Below, piece by piece: positions 8,543 to 17,880 of a stretch of DNA of 55,674 nucleotides (positions within the stretch are counted from its first letter, which is position 1; every line of letters begins with the position of its first letter). Source of the DNA: Shewanella hafniensis. Lineage in GTDB: Bacteria; Pseudomonadota; Gammaproteobacteria; Enterobacterales; Shewanellaceae. Where the stretch lies: the NCBI RefSeq assembly GCF_019655335.1, contig NZ_BPFD01000024.1:1-55674 (forward strand), read 5' to 3'. Below the pieces are notes generated by a model. That model did no database searches and was not told the origin of the DNA. It saw only the letters and a list, made by a program, of their open reading frames with translations. Position numbers and translations under genes: made by a program.

Positions 8543-9250
8543 CTAAGATGCAAATGGCTTAAGTAAAGTTATATCGATAAAAGGCAGATTGGGTGCTATC
8601 TTCTGGCGGCTTTTAATGACGTGCCCATTATCCGGTTTTAACCAAAACTCATTTAAATATTGAATATTAAGACCTTCAACAGATACTAACTCGCTGTAAT
8701 GCAATGCTTGAGTGGGAGTATCATTTATGAGTATCTTTTCCTCAGCGATAAAATCAAACTGTGAATTAAGTTTATACCCATAATGGTAGCCGGGTTGCCA
8801 GTCAAGTGTGCGAGTCCAAGTTTTAGGCGTACTATTTAGATGCAGACCTAGGAGAATAGGATCAGGTTCTGAACTTTCAATCGCGGCTAAATTGCCTGAG
8901 AGCAGACTATGAGTTCTCACCAAGCGCCCGTTCACTGTCACTAACATTGCTTTATCTGCAGAGAGCCATTTTAGCTCCATTGCTTCTGGCGCCGGTCTGA
9001 CAGAGGTAAGAGTTTGTTTTGGTTCAGCAAATGCTAAAACTACAAATGCTTGAGGTGTCCCTTCTATCTTGACATAGATGCTGGAGTAGGGATTGGCTTT
9101 TATTTGCTCGGTGGTGAGCTTAATATCGTTCTCTCCAATAAAAGCCAACTTCATCGTATCGTTGAGGGCGCTAATTCGTTGACTACAGCCAGCAATACTC
9201 ATTAATGCAATTGAGGCTGTGAGTAAGAGTAGTTTTTTATTTATACGCAT
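8543..9250 (-). CDS. yjbF: YjbF/GfcB-family lipoprotein
   Basis: A 235-residue lipoprotein. The signal peptide ends in lipobox SIAGC (Cys22). The mature part matches the YjbF/GfcB family in length and in the segment around AMELKWLSADKAMLVTVNGRLVRT, with a C-terminal LNEFWLKPDNGHVIKSRQ stretch. In E. coli the four-gene yjbEFGH operon directs an exopolysaccharide and responds to the Rcs system. Here it follows yjbE after 147 bp that contain a terminator, so yjbFGH expression probably depends on read-through. Confidence 0.86.
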   Translation of the reverse strand: MRINKKLLLLTASIALMSIAGCSQRISALNDTMKLAFIGENDIKLTTEQIKANPYSSIYVKIEGTPQAFVVLAFAEPKQTLTSVRPAPEAMELKWLSADKAMLVTVNGRLVRTHSLLSGNLAAIESSEPDPILLGLHLNSTPKTWTRTLDWQPGYHYGYKLNSQFDFIAEEKILINDTPTQALHYSELVSVEGLNIQYLNEFWLKPDNGHVIKSRQKIAPNLPFIDITLLKPFAS

Positions 9251-9352
9251 CCGAGTTGCTTATTCTCAATAGTAATAAATATCTAATGTAGAGATATCTG
9301 AGACTTATTTCAATGAATGAAGTGATTCTCACTTTCTCTAAACGAGCAAAAA

Positions 9353-9378
9353 AAACAACCGCCAATAGGCGGTTGTTT
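9353..9378 (-). terminator. Intra-operon terminator between yjbE and yjbF
   Basis: An 11-bp perfect stem AAACAACCGCC (9353-9363) / GGCGGTTGTTT (9368-9378) has loop AATA. On the minus strand it is followed by a run of eight T, so it is a classical intrinsic terminator for transcripts leaving yjbE. It lies 20 bp past the yjbE stop and about 100 bp before yjbF, suggesting yjbE RNA is more abundant than yjbFGH RNA. Confidence 0.9.
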
Positions 9379-9397
9379 AAAAGTCATTAATAACTGA

Positions 9398-9676
9398 TTA
9401 GTTGCCAGTACCAGTGGTAGTATTAGTACCTGTGCTAGTGATAGGGTTACCATCAGAGCTGTTAGATACGATTACAGCCCCAGCAATCACTGCTCCAGCA
9501 GCAATACCACCTGCAGCAATACCACCAACTGCGCCACCTACACCGCCGCCAGATGCACCGCCAGCAGTAGTACTTGTAGTAGATGTAGTAGATGTATTTT
9601 CTTCACCTACCGCCTGAACTGCAACTGAACTGAACATAGCGATAGAAGCTATAAGTGCTAGTGAAGTTTTTTTCAT
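9398..9676 (-). CDS. yjbE: YjbE-like small secreted Gly/Thr-rich protein
   Basis: A 92-residue protein with a signal peptide (MKKTSLALIASIAM... cleaved near VQAVG) and a low-complexity mature part. That part has a Thr/Ser run, a GGASGGGVGGAVGG glycine segment that could be membrane-active, and a Thr/Gly tail. E. coli YjbE has the same layout of leader, Ser/Thr-rich part, Gly-Ala stretch and Thr tail, and the gene order yjbEFGH is kept. AGGGAA lies 7 bp before the ATG. Its own terminator follows. The molecular role is unknown even in the family. The ISAs1 insertion about 190 bp upstream may affect its promoter. Confidence 0.8.
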   Translation of the reverse strand: MKKTSLALIASIAMFSSVAVQAVGEENTSTTSTTSTTAGGASGGGVGGAVGGIAAGGIAAGAVIAGAVIVSNSSDGNPITSTGTNTTTGTGN

Positions 9677-9762
9677 CGTGATTCCCTTTTAGAAAAAATT
9701 TAAGTGATTTTAGCTAATCTAGTAAAACATGATAGGGGATACTAGCTAAATGATCAATCTTA

Positions 9763-9778
9763 AATCCTAAAGAGGATT
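9763..9778. promoter_or_regulatory. Short palindrome in the yjbE leader
   Basis: AATCCT-AAAG-AGGATT forms a 6-bp inverted repeat about 90 bp upstream of the yjbE start, in the only host DNA left between the gene and the ISAs1 element. It could be an operator or an RNA hairpin in a long leader. I cannot assign a regulator. Confidence 0.3.
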
Positions 9779-9856
9779 CAGGCTTTCGATTGAAATTTTA
9801 CTCAACTTTAGCTAAGCCCATTTATTTTAATGAGTTATTTATATTTGCTATGAACA

Positions 9857-9866
9857 CGCCATAGAT
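9857..9866. repeat. Target site duplication, left copy
   Basis: CGCCATAGAT directly abuts the CAGGGC end of the ISAs1-type element and is repeated exactly at 11112-11121. Ten-base duplications fit this family. Confidence 0.93.
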
Positions 9867-11111
9867 CAGGGCAACCGCATGAATGTTTAAAATTCGTCCA
9901 ACTGCAACCCTGCTAATAGAACCGATTCTAGATATTCAGGTTTCATCCAAGCTCTTTTCTGTTTCGCCGGAATGCTTCCCTTAGAAGGTTCTGCCCTAAG
10001 CATATTGAGTGATATTTGCCTAAGCATGGCCCAATTTTCTGCCCCATGATGTTGGTAAATCTGGCAACTATCTTCTTTCATTGAGACATCTAGCACCCAG
10101 TGTAAGCTGTTTTCAATACCCCAATGGCCACGAACTGAATCGGCTAACTGTTGCTCATCGAGTGTGGCTGAACTGATATAGTAACGGTAGGTCAGCTCTG
10201 CTTCTTTCCCTTTTGTATGCCGATAACTCAAACACATTCCTAATGTGTTCAATTTCATCCACTTAGGAAAATTATCTTGGAGCTGGTTTGCAGGCATTAC
10301 ATAGTAGGCTCTTGCCTCGATACGGCCTCTATTTTTCTCGATAACGAGCCCATCAAGAGGATTGCTTCGCGCTTCACTGAAAGCAGAAATGATTGCCTCA
10401 TGCAAGCAACCTTGGTTCGCCTTCACTGCAAGTAGATAGTCCCCTCCTTGATTTACAATCTGCGTTGCAATCTCTGTCTGGCAACCCATGGCGTCGATTG
10501 ATACCAGTGCTCCTTCCACATCTAACAACTGGAGCAACTCTGGGATTGCGGTTATCTCATTGGATTTATTGTCAGTTTTTACTTGCCCCAGTACCACTTT
10601 ATTGGCACAGGCAAACGCATTGACCATATGAATGGTTGAGCGCCGATCTTCACGATTGTATGAGGCTCGAAGCGTTTTACCATCGATAGCAATAAGATTA
10701 CCATCACTCATCTCATGGACGGCTCGCATCCAATTGGCGAAGCACAGTCGGAACTGTTCCGGCTCGATACGAGAGATAATACGTGCAATGGTGTCATCGA
10801 CAGGGACACCTTCGGTCAGAATTCCCTTTTCTTTAAACCAATTATGGTGCCCGACAGCATAATCGTGGATCTCAGACCAACCTTCGGCGCCAGCAATCAC
10901 ACCACACAGAGTGACGAACAATACATCATGCAACGGGTAAGTCACTTTGGCAGATTGTCGGCTGTCAGCAATCGAGTTGAAATGTGATGTGAAGGCTTCA
11001 AGGTACATGCTCTTATGCTCTCTATAAGAAAAAGAGAGCATAAGATCATAATCGATGCCGTCCGTCAAATTTAGCTCAGAACGGTTAAAATATATTCACG
11101 ATCTCGCCCTG
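9867..11111 (-). mobile_element. Complete ISAs1-family insertion sequence (1245 bp)
   Basis: Both ends begin CAGGGC reading inward: 9867 rightward on the plus strand and 11111 leftward on the minus strand. The ends form an imperfect inverted repeat, with further shared bases such as TGAAT at positions 14-18. A perfect 10-bp target duplication flanks it, and the transposase fills the element. This all indicates a recent, structurally intact insertion. It sits between the patatin gene and the yjbEFGH operon. Confidence 0.93.
9887..11008 (-). CDS. ISAs1-family transposase
   Basis: A 373-residue DDE transposase with an N-terminal DDE_Tnp_1-associated domain (SRQSAKVTYPLHDVLFVTLC). The catalytic triad can be read in LIAIDGKTLRASYN (first Asp), ALVSIDAMGCQ (second Asp) and RGHWGIENSLHWVLDVSMKED (Glu). 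The start at 11008 (MYLEAF...) gives the usual family length; the frame extends to 11068 but those 20 residues run toward the terminal repeat. No frameshift is seen, so the enzyme looks functional. Confidence 0.95.
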   Translation of the reverse strand: MYLEAFTSHFNSIADSRQSAKVTYPLHDVLFVTLCGVIAGAEGWSEIHDYAVGHHNWFKEKGILTEGVPVDDTIARIISRIEPEQFRLCFANWMRAVHEMSDGNLIAIDGKTLRASYNREDRRSTIHMVNAFACANKVVLGQVKTDNKSNEITAIPELLQLLDVEGALVSIDAMGCQTEIATQIVNQGGDYLLAVKANQGCLHEAIISAFSEARSNPLDGLVIEKNRGRIEARAYYVMPANQLQDNFPKWMKLNTLGMCLSYRHTKGKEAELTYRYYISSATLDEQQLADSVRGHWGIENSLHWVLDVSMKEDSCQIYQHHGAENWAMLRQISLNMLRAEPSKGSIPAKQKRAWMKPEYLESVLLAGLQLDEF

Positions 11112-11121
11112 CGCCATAGAT
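11112..11121. repeat. Target site duplication, right copy
   Basis: CGCCATAGAT, the exact partner of 9857-9866, lies directly outside the right end of the ISAs1 element. Removing the element and one copy rebuilds the original sequence. Confidence 0.93.
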
Positions 11122-11170
11122 ACTTGCCATTATAAATCTGCTTTAGTCAATGAGTGCTGCATCATAGCTG

Positions 11171-12322
11171 TTAGCGATGAGATTCTGCGCTATTTTCTGA
11201 CTTTAAACCAAAAAACGCTTTTAGTTCGTCGATTTGCTCCATGGCATCTTTGTAGCCTAGGTCGATCAACGCGCTGGTGTAGGTTTTTTCGAATAGTAGG
11301 TAAGACACTATACTCGAGTCGGATTGTCTATCAATGCCGATAAAACCGAGTAAGGTTTTTACTGCCCATGGCATGTCATCGTAGAAGCGGGCGGCAATTT
11401 TACTGAGGTCTTCGCTGGGCTTGATGACTAAGGTTTTAATCGGATGTAAGGCGAGCTTGTTACGGCTTGACTCGGGGATCAGGCTTAAGGTGTTATTGAT
11501 CCTTTCGAGCCGCTCAAGGTCACTGTTTAAGGTATCTGAAAAGATAGTATCGAGCAGGTGGCCTGCTATGGTTGCTGTTTTCGGGTGATATTCCAGTTCC
11601 ATTGGGAAGTGTTTGTGTGGGCTCTCTAGGTTAATGACTAAGAGTTTTTCAGCGCCTAAATGGATAGGGCTTGAGAGTGGTGCTAGCTGGTGGACTGAGC
11701 CATCGCCATAATAGGCTTGGTTGAGTTTAATCGAAGGAAACACCATAGGGATGGCCGAACTGGCGAGTAAGTGTTCAGTATTGAGCATCATACGTTCGCC
11801 GCTGCGCCGAGCGCGGGTCCAGTTTTCGATATCCCGTGAAGCTTGGAAAAAACTCACCGAACGTGAGTTGTTGTAGCAAGAGGCATCGACACTGAGAGCT
11901 GTGAGTGCGCCGCTGCGAATATTACGGTCGATGCGTTTGAAATCGATTAATTCATTGAGCAGTTTTCGCAGTGGATCGTTATCGAGCAGACTGCCCGCAT
12001 CGGTATTCACCTTATCATCCTGCATGCCTTTGAGAGCCATTTTCCCAAGATGGCCAAGCACGCCTGTGATGGATGCGCGATAGACTTTGCGAGTTTCAAA
12101 ATGGCGCCACACCCATTCGAGCTTTTTGACGCCAAGATGAAAACAAGAAGCATGAGTGGCAATAGAAGTACCATTGATGGCGCCTGCCGAGGTGCCACAA
12201 ATGATTTTAAAGGGAATGCCGTGATTACGCGGATAAAGCTGAACCAGTGCTTTTAGCACGCCGACTTGATAGGCGGCTCTTGCGCCGCCGCCACCTAATA
12301 CTAATGCAGTTGATGTAGGCAA
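11171..12322 (-). CDS. Patatin-like phospholipase
   Basis: A 383-residue cytoplasmic protein of the patatin family (serine lipid hydrolases with a Ser-Asp dyad). It shows the oxyanion loop GGGGARAAYQVG at the start, the nucleophile elbow GTSAG (Ser about 46) and the Asp motif as YYGDGS (about 210). The start is a TTG at 12322, because the glycine-rich loop must be included and no ATG precedes it; the ribosome site is weak. The C-terminal about 150 residues are an accessory domain I cannot name. Substrate and localisation are unknown. No signal peptide is seen. Confidence 0.88.
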   Translation of the reverse strand: MPTSTALVLGGGGARAAYQVGVLKALVQLYPRNHGIPFKIICGTSAGAINGTSIATHASCFHLGVKKLEWVWRHFETRKVYRASITGVLGHLGKMALKGMQDDKVNTDAGSLLDNDPLRKLLNELIDFKRIDRNIRSGALTALSVDASCYNNSRSVSFFQASRDIENWTRARRSGERMMLNTEHLLASSAIPMVFPSIKLNQAYYGDGSVHQLAPLSSPIHLGAEKLLVINLESPHKHFPMELEYHPKTATIAGHLLDTIFSDTLNSDLERLERINNTLSLIPESSRNKLALHPIKTLVIKPSEDLSKIAARFYDDMPWAVKTLLGFIGIDRQSDSSIVSYLLFEKTYTSALIDLGYKDAMEQIDELKAFFGLKSENSAESHR

Positions 12323-12458
12323 TCTTCAGACTCAATTTATTGTTTTAATAGTTTTATTAAAGCAACGCCGCCCTATAAAAAGCAAGTCGATAGACTTAAT
12401 TAGTTGTAAATTTCGATTTCTCCTTTATTCGATTGCGACAACATTTCGCTTTAGACAA

Positions 12459-13301
12459 TTAATCAGTACTTACCTTCGTTGTTGGGCTGAGGCCAAAGCA
12501 ATGCTCTGCTGTTGGAAACTCAGCGGTTCTGACTTCTCTGGCGTATTCGGCGCAGGCGTGAGTGATTAAGGGACCTAAGTCGATATAGCGTTTAGCAAAT
12601 TTAGGCGTGTAGTCAGAAAATAAGCCTAAAATGTCCTCAGTTACGAGCACTTGACCATCGCAGGCGGGGGAGGCGCCAATGCCGATGACTGGGATTGAGA
12701 CTTCAGCGGTCACTGTGCGCGCCGCGAGTTCGGAGGTGCCTTCTATCAGTATGCTAAAAGCGCCAGCCTGTTCAAAGTCTTTCGCTAAACTAACGAGGGC
12801 TCCGATAGCGGCAGTATCCCTTGCTTGGGTTTTAAATCCACCCAATTGATTCACGTGCTGCGGCATTAATCCTATGTGTGGCATCACAGGGATCCCTCGC
12901 TGGGTTAAAAAGCGAGTGGTGTCGAGCATCTCTGCGCCACCCTCGAGTTTTACCGCCTGCGCTCCAGTACGTATCAACACTTGGCTGGCATGTCTAAAGG
13001 CTTGCTGAGGCGATTCTTGATAACTTCCAAAGGGCATATCGATAATCACGCAGGCATGTGCTGCGCCGCGAGTGACAGCAAGGCCATGATTAATCATCAT
13101 TTCTAAGGTAACTCCGAGTGTGGAGTCTTGCCCATAAACCACCATGCCGACGGAGTCGCCGACGATAATCATATCCACATGGGGATCGATAAGTTCCGCC
13201 ATCGGTTTTTCATAGGCGGTGAGGGCGACTATTGGCGTTTTGCCTTTCATTTTCTGTAAGGTCACGGGCGTGACTCGGTTTTGATTCATGTGGATGCTCA
13301 T
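12459..13301 (-). CDS. panB: PanB-like ketopantoate hydroxymethyltransferase
   Basis: A 280-residue TIM-barrel enzyme of the PanB family, which transfers a hydroxymethyl group from methylene-THF to alpha-ketoisovalerate for pantothenate and CoA synthesis. Family motifs are IVGDSVGMVVYGQDSTLGVTLE (metal-binding Asp), VKLEGG, MPHIGLMPQ and IGIGASPACDGQVLV. TTGGAG lies 6 bp before the ATG at 13301. panC does not follow, whereas Shewanella normally has panBC together elsewhere, so this may be a second, divergent paralogue. That last point rests on memory of the genus. An AraC regulator is divergently placed. Confidence 0.83.
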   Translation of the reverse strand: MSIHMNQNRVTPVTLQKMKGKTPIVALTAYEKPMAELIDPHVDMIIVGDSVGMVVYGQDSTLGVTLEMMINHGLAVTRGAAHACVIIDMPFGSYQESPQQAFRHASQVLIRTGAQAVKLEGGAEMLDTTRFLTQRGIPVMPHIGLMPQHVNQLGGFKTQARDTAAIGALVSLAKDFEQAGAFSILIEGTSELAARTVTAEVSIPVIGIGASPACDGQVLVTEDILGLFSDYTPKFAKRYIDLGPLITHACAEYAREVRTAEFPTAEHCFGLSPTTKVSTD

Positions 13302-13484
13302 GTCATCTCCAATTTGTTAAATCTGAGAAAGCATGTTAGCGCTTGCCGCTTTGGCATTCGCTCGATAAATTGACTTAATGTCTAGATAAAAAGACATTTC
13401 TTAAAATAAAAGACGTTGCTAAATTGGCGTTGCTAAATTGAGAGGCACGCTAATACGAAAAGAAGCTTCGATATAAAAATCACC
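13302..13484. promoter_or_regulatory. Divergent promoter region of panB-like and araC genes
   Basis: The 183-bp AT-rich spacer contains a direct repeat TTGCTAAATTG (around 13420-13440). Being shared by a catabolic-type regulator and the panB-like gene, it is the natural place for an AraC-type operator, but no operator motif can be assigned. Confidence 0.35.
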
Positions 13485-14372
13485 TTGGGCGATAACACCT
13501 TGAATCAAGCCAGCGACACGCATTTATCCCAGCAGCATATTACTCAGCACACTCAGGTCGCACCTTCACGTTTAGCCGCCGCAGGGCTAAGCGCGTCCAT
13601 CATGTTGCTTAAGCGAGCGCTCAAGCCGTTTGAACATGTGCAGCGCCATAGTCATTCTTGGGGACAGGTCATTTATGCCAGCCAAGGCGTGTTGAGTGTG
13701 ATTACGCCTGCGGGGCGTTACATAGTGCCGCCTGAACAAGCTGTGTGGGTGCCGCCCTTTGTCGATCATGAGGTTATCGCGCTAAGTCAGGTGCAATTGA
13801 GCAGTCTGTATTTGGATGACACCCAAATCGGCGGGTTTCCACCCGACTGTACTTGTTTGAGTGTGAAGCCTGTTTTGCAGTTGTTACTGCAAGAGGCTAA
13901 TGCCTTGATGAGGAGTGAGGCTGGGCTGATTGAGCCTGATGATAAGGATAGCGTCATGCGACTCTTGATGGTGATCCGTGACTTTATGGTACTCGCCCCT
14001 AAGGTCGCCTTGGATTTACCTTATCCTAAGGATAAAAAATTACTGCGCATTACCGAGGCTTTGCTTGCAGATCCGAGCGAGCAACGCACTTTGGTGGATT
14101 GGCAGCGGGAGGTCGGCGCCTCGGCCCGCACGTTAGCGAGATTATTTAAACAGCAAACAGGGCTGAGTTATAGCCAATGGCTGCAAAGGCTTAGATTGCA
14201 GGTGGCGATTCAAATGCTCAGTCGAGGTGAATCTGTGCTCACTACAGCGTTATCTTTAGGTTATGCCTCGGGTTCAGCCTTTGGTTATATGTTTAGGCAG
14301 TTGATGGGCGTCGCTCCGAGTCAGTACCTGTTAGCGCAAAGTACCTTGCCAAAAGTACAGTGCCAAAAATAA
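13485..14372 (+). CDS. AraC-family transcriptional regulator with cupin domain
   Basis: A protein of up to 295 residues with an N-terminal cupin (HSHSWGQVIYASQGVLSV, VPPEQAVWVPPFVDHEV) and a C-terminal double helix-turn-helix (ARTLARLFKQQTGLSYSQW ... ALSLGYASGSAFGYMFRQL), i.e. the NimR/YeaM-like branch of AraC regulators. The reading frame has no early ATG; TTG codons at 13485 and 13500 are the candidate starts, and the exact N-terminus is uncertain. It is divergent from the panB-like gene 184 bp away and may control it or itself. The ligand is unknown. Confidence 0.85.
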   Translation: MGDNTLNQASDTHLSQQHITQHTQVAPSRLAAAGLSASIMLLKRALKPFEHVQRHSHSWGQVIYASQGVLSVITPAGRYIVPPEQAVWVPPFVDHEVIALSQVQLSSLYLDDTQIGGFPPDCTCLSVKPVLQLLLQEANALMRSEAGLIEPDDKDSVMRLLMVIRDFMVLAPKVALDLPYPKDKKLLRITEALLADPSEQRTLVDWQREVGASARTLARLFKQQTGLSYSQWLQRLRLQVAIQMLSRGESVLTTALSLGYASGSAFGYMFRQLMGVAPSQYLLAQSTLPKVQCQK

Positions 14373-14453
14373 AAAGATAAACAGCCACAGATAAAAAGTA
14401 TTGTCGCGAGTGATCGACGAAGGTCAATAAAAGTCCAATAAAAAGCCAAGAAA

Positions 14454-14484
14454 AAACGCACTTAAGCTGGGCTTAAGTGCGTTT
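14454..14484. terminator. Bidirectional terminator between araC and proS
   Basis: A perfect 14-bp stem, AAACGCACTTAAGC (14454-14467) with 14471-14484, has loop TGG. A T-rich run follows on the plus strand and an A run precedes it for the minus strand. The flanking genes converge. Confidence 0.9.
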
Positions 14485-14525
14485 CGTTTTTGATCGTTAA
14501 GCTTTTCTATATTTCGCGTTGAGGC

Positions 14526-16241
14526 TTAGCCTTTCACTGCGTTTTTCAGGAAGTCGAGCAGTTGATCAAATGGAATATCTTGCTTTTCACCGGTACGGCG
14601 GTTTTTGTATTCAAATACGCCAGCATCGATATTGCGATCGCCAATCACCACTGTGTGTGGGATACCAATCAGTTCCATATCGGCGAACATCACACCTGGG
14701 CGTTCTTTACGATCGTCCAGTAACACGTCAATACCCGCTTCGTTTAAGTCTTTATATAACTGCTCGGCGATATCGGTTACGCGGTGCGACTTGTGCATGT
14801 TCATTGGCAGAATGCCCACGCTAAATGGTGCAATGGCTTCTGGCCAAATGATGCCACGGTCATCGAAGTTTTGCTCGATGGCTGCGGCCACAATACGGCT
14901 TACGCCGACGCCGTAACAACCCATCAATAGCACCTGTGACTTGCCGTTTTCGTCAAGTACAGTCGCGTTCATCGATTTAGAGTAGTTAGTACCCAGTTGG
15001 AAAATATGACCCACTTCGATACCGCGTGCCATAGCATACGTGCCTGAACCATCTGGTGTTGGCTCGCCTTCGACTACGTTACGGATATCGGCAACTTGCG
15101 CTAATGGCAGATCGCGTTCCCAGTTGATACCAAAATAATGTTTGTCATCCACATTCGCACCGGCGGCAAAATCGCTCATGACGCTAACGCTGTGATCGAT
15201 AACGATAGGGATGTTAAGACCGATAGGGCCAAGTGAACCAGGACCTGCGCCAATGGCGTCACGGATCAGCGCTTCTGGCGCCATTTCTACTGGTGATGCC
15301 ACTAAGTCTAACTTGTCGGCTTTAACTTCATTGAGTTCATGGTCACCGCGAACAATCAGTGCCACTAACGGCGTCGCTTCTGATGCACCGACGACGATCA
15401 ATGTTTTGACGGTTTTAGTGATATCCAGATCAAACTGCTCAACCAATTCAGCAATGGTCTTCGCATTTGGGGTATCGACTAAACGCAATTCTTCAGTGGC
15501 TGCGCCGCGAGGCTCAGTGGGTACTGGTGATTCAGCTTTCTCAATGTTAGCCGCGTACTCGCTGCCCGTTGAGTAAGCAATTAAATCTTCACCGCTTTGG
15601 GCCAGAACGTGGAACTCGTGTGACATGCTGCCACCGATAGAACCTGTGTCAGCTAATACTGGACGGAAGGCTAAGCCCATGCGCGTTAGAATGTTGCTAT
15701 AGGCGTTGTACATGGCCTCATAGGTTTCATTCATGGTATCGACGTCAAGGTGGAAAGAGTACGCGTCTTTCATCAAGAATTCGCGTGAGCGCATCATGCC
15801 AAAACGTGGACGAACTTCGTCACGGAATTTGGTTTGGATTTGGTAAAGGTTCAGCGGTAATTGCTTGTATGAGCTGACTTCTTTACGGATTAGATCGGTG
15901 ATCACTTCTTCGTGGGTTGGGCCCAGTACGAAGTCGCGATTATGGCGATCTTTGAGGCGCAGCAGCTCGGGACCAAACTTTTCCCAACGACCTGTTTCTA
16001 CCCACAAGTCTGCCGGTTGCACCATAGGCATTAGAATTTCAATTGCACCGGCTTTGTTCATTTCTTCACGAACAATGGCTTCGACTTTACGCAGTACGCG
16101 TAAGCCCGTGGGGAGATAGCTATAAAGGCCCGACGCATTACGACGGATCATGCCCGCACGTAACATTAATTGATGACTAATGACTTCTGCGTTGGCAGGA
16201 GTTTCTTTCTGTGTTGATAGCAGGTACTTGCTGACGCGCAT
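14526..16241 (-). CDS. proS: Prolyl-tRNA synthetase
   Basis: A 571-residue class II synthetase of the long bacterial type that charges tRNA-Pro. Seen are the N-terminal class II motif 1 region ([18 protein letters not shown]), motif 2 ([25 protein letters not shown]), the inserted editing domain (about 220-400, with GDHELNEVK and a YFGINWER stretch), motif 3 ([17 protein letters not shown]) and the anticodon-binding domain ([23 protein letters not shown]). Length and motifs are complete. It is transcribed alone. Essential core gene. Confidence 0.97.
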   Translation of the reverse strand: MRVSKYLLSTQKETPANAEVISHQLMLRAGMIRRNASGLYSYLPTGLRVLRKVEAIVREEMNKAGAIEILMPMVQPADLWVETGRWEKFGPELLRLKDRHNRDFVLGPTHEEVITDLIRKEVSSYKQLPLNLYQIQTKFRDEVRPRFGMMRSREFLMKDAYSFHLDVDTMNETYEAMYNAYSNILTRMGLAFRPVLADTGSIGGSMSHEFHVLAQSGEDLIAYSTGSEYAANIEKAESPVPTEPRGAATEELRLVDTPNAKTIAELVEQFDLDITKTVKTLIVVGASEATPLVALIVRGDHELNEVKADKLDLVASPVEMAPEALIRDAIGAGPGSLGPIGLNIPIVIDHSVSVMSDFAAGANVDDKHYFGINWERDLPLAQVADIRNVVEGEPTPDGSGTYAMARGIEVGHIFQLGTNYSKSMNATVLDENGKSQVLLMGCYGVGVSRIVAAAIEQNFDDRGIIWPEAIAPFSVGILPMNMHKSHRVTDIAEQLYKDLNEAGIDVLLDDRKERPGVMFADMELIGIPHTVVIGDRNIDAGVFEYKNRRTGEKQDIPFDQLLDFLKNAVKG

Positions 16242-16407
16242 TACCGATGTCCAAATTTGAGTTGAATGGTCGCCATTTTATCACCTGCTTTGATGATGTC
16301 ACCTACGTATTTAGGTTAAATTCAACTAGCTGGGAGACAAATAGCATTTTTGAGAAGATTACTGAGGCAAAGGAAAGCGATTTTATCGGCGATTTGTACC
16401 AGCCGAT

Positions 16408-17052
16408 TTAGCTTTTATCACGCCTATCGCCAATCACTTTGGCAGGGTTGCCAGCCACTATCGCCCAGTCGGGCACATCTTTAGTTACTATGCTACCCAT
16501 ACCCACCACAGCGTGATCGCCAATCGTCACACCATCGACTATGCCGGCCTGAGCGCCAATCCACACATCTTTACCTATAACAATGCCTTTGGAGTTGGCA
16601 GCTTGTTGATAGATGGGCGTATCTGGCGCCATGCCATGGTTGAAGGCATAAATAGTGACATTATTAGCGATGCGGGTCTGGCTGCCAATCTGAATACCGA
16701 CTCTACCGCCATCGAAGGAGCAACCATGATTAATCGCCACTTCATCCCCTAGCGTGATGGGCCCGTGTAAAAAACAGTCGGCGGCGATCATGCAGCGATT
16801 ACCCATGCGGATATCGCGATTGGGTTCGGCAAATAACTGCGCTTCGGGGGCGATAAAACAGTGCTCGCCGATGTTGACTGTTTCGAGGGCACAAAGCATT
16901 GCTTGGATCTCATCCTGCCAAGGTTTTGCCCAGACTAAATGTTTCTCTTTTAAAGAAAAATACAGCCACGGCATCCAAGAGAGACGCTTTTTATGCTGGC
17001 TTTGATAATCAGGCAAAGATGTCGGCTCTGATCTAGGCGTTGGCGCAGACAT
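16408..17052 (-). CDS. Hexapeptide-repeat O-acyltransferase
   Basis: A 214-residue cytoplasmic protein with a left-handed beta-helix of hexapeptide repeats from about 65 to 205, closest in layout to maltose/galactoside acetyltransferases. Features are the His-bearing loop [10 protein letters not shown], the coil [39 protein letters not shown] and the cap AGNPAKVIG. Such enzymes use acetyl-CoA or another acyl-CoA to modify sugars. The ATG abuts the stop of trmO with no spacer, so the two are co-transcribed. The acceptor is unknown. Confidence 0.86.
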   Translation of the reverse strand: MSAPTPRSEPTSLPDYQSQHKKRLSWMPWLYFSLKEKHLVWAKPWQDEIQAMLCALETVNIGEHCFIAPEAQLFAEPNRDIRMGNRCMIAADCFLHGPITLGDEVAINHGCSFDGGRVGIQIGSQTRIANNVTIYAFNHGMAPDTPIYQQAANSKGIVIGKDVWIGAQAGIVDGVTIGDHAVVGMGSIVTKDVPDWAIVAGNPAKVIGDRRDKS

Positions 17053-17787
17053 TTAGCCACATTTCCCCGGTTTGAGTTCTAATACTAAGATGTATTCTTG
17101 GTTATTATCATCGACCGCCATGTGCCAGAACACATCTAAATCATAGAGCGCGACTTGATATAACTTAGGATCATCCTTGGCTTTTTTATAGGCGGGGCGC
17201 GGATCTTGCCCCAACACTCCGCGGATAAGTACGGCTAAATCTGTGTAGGTTTCCTGCTCGGCGTAACGTTCAATCTGCGCCTTAGCATGGTCAGAATACA
17301 CCACTGAAATCAGTTTAGGGGCATCTTGAGCAATGCCGCCCACTGCATCGGTAATCGAATCCGAGAAAGGGATGTAAGGCTTAATATCGATAATCGGCGT
17401 GCCATCGACCAGATCCATACCGGAAATTTCGAGGCACACTTTGCCCTTGCGTTGTACTACGCCGTGCAGTTTCACCACTGACTGACCTATGCCATTAGGG
17501 CGAAAAGTGGAGCGAGTGGCGAATACGCCGAGTTTTTCATTGCCGCCTAATCGCGGCGGCCTGACTGTGGTTTTCCAACCTTGGGCAAGATTTTCATGGA
17601 AGTAAAACAGCAACCAGAGATGGGAATATTGCTCTATGCCACGCACCGCATCGATATGATTGACATGGGGTTCAAGTTCGACATAGCCGCGTGCCTCAAC
17701 GAGTCCGGGTTGTCTTGGAATGCCAAACTTTTGTTTATACGGCGTGCGGCATGTCGCTACTGCGACAATTTGGTTGGTAAATGTCAT
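17053..17787 (-). CDS. trmO: tRNA t6A37 N6-methyltransferase TrmO
   Basis: A 244-residue TrmO (TsaA/YaeB family), which methylates threonylcarbamoyladenosine at position 37 of a threonine tRNA using SAM. The family beta-barrel signature is clear: TCRTPYKQKFGIPRQPGL, YSHLWLLFYFHEN, VRPPRLGGNEKLGVFATRSTFRPNGIG and the following SVVKLHGV. A C-terminal extension from about 160 is usual for the gammaproteobacterial form. It directly precedes the acyltransferase gene (stop and start abut), an arrangement with no obvious functional link. Confidence 0.92.
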   Translation of the reverse strand: MTFTNQIVAVATCRTPYKQKFGIPRQPGLVEARGYVELEPHVNHIDAVRGIEQYSHLWLLFYFHENLAQGWKTTVRPPRLGGNEKLGVFATRSTFRPNGIGQSVVKLHGVVQRKGKVCLEISGMDLVDGTPIIDIKPYIPFSDSITDAVGGIAQDAPKLISVVYSDHAKAQIERYAEQETYTDLAVLIRGVLGQDPRPAYKKAKDDPKLYQVALYDLDVFWHMAVDDNNQEYILVLELKPGKCG

Positions 17788-17880
17788 GCAAAAAATTACC
17801 TAAAAAGATAAATATAACAACCGCCTAAGCTCATCATTCTAAACTCATCATTAAGGCCCATCTTTGAGCGCTAATTATGT

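Noticed and set aside
9402..9617. Antisense open frame opposite yjbE, Pro-rich
   Set aside because: It is the complement of the Gly/Thr-rich yjbE low-complexity codons and has no ribosome site.
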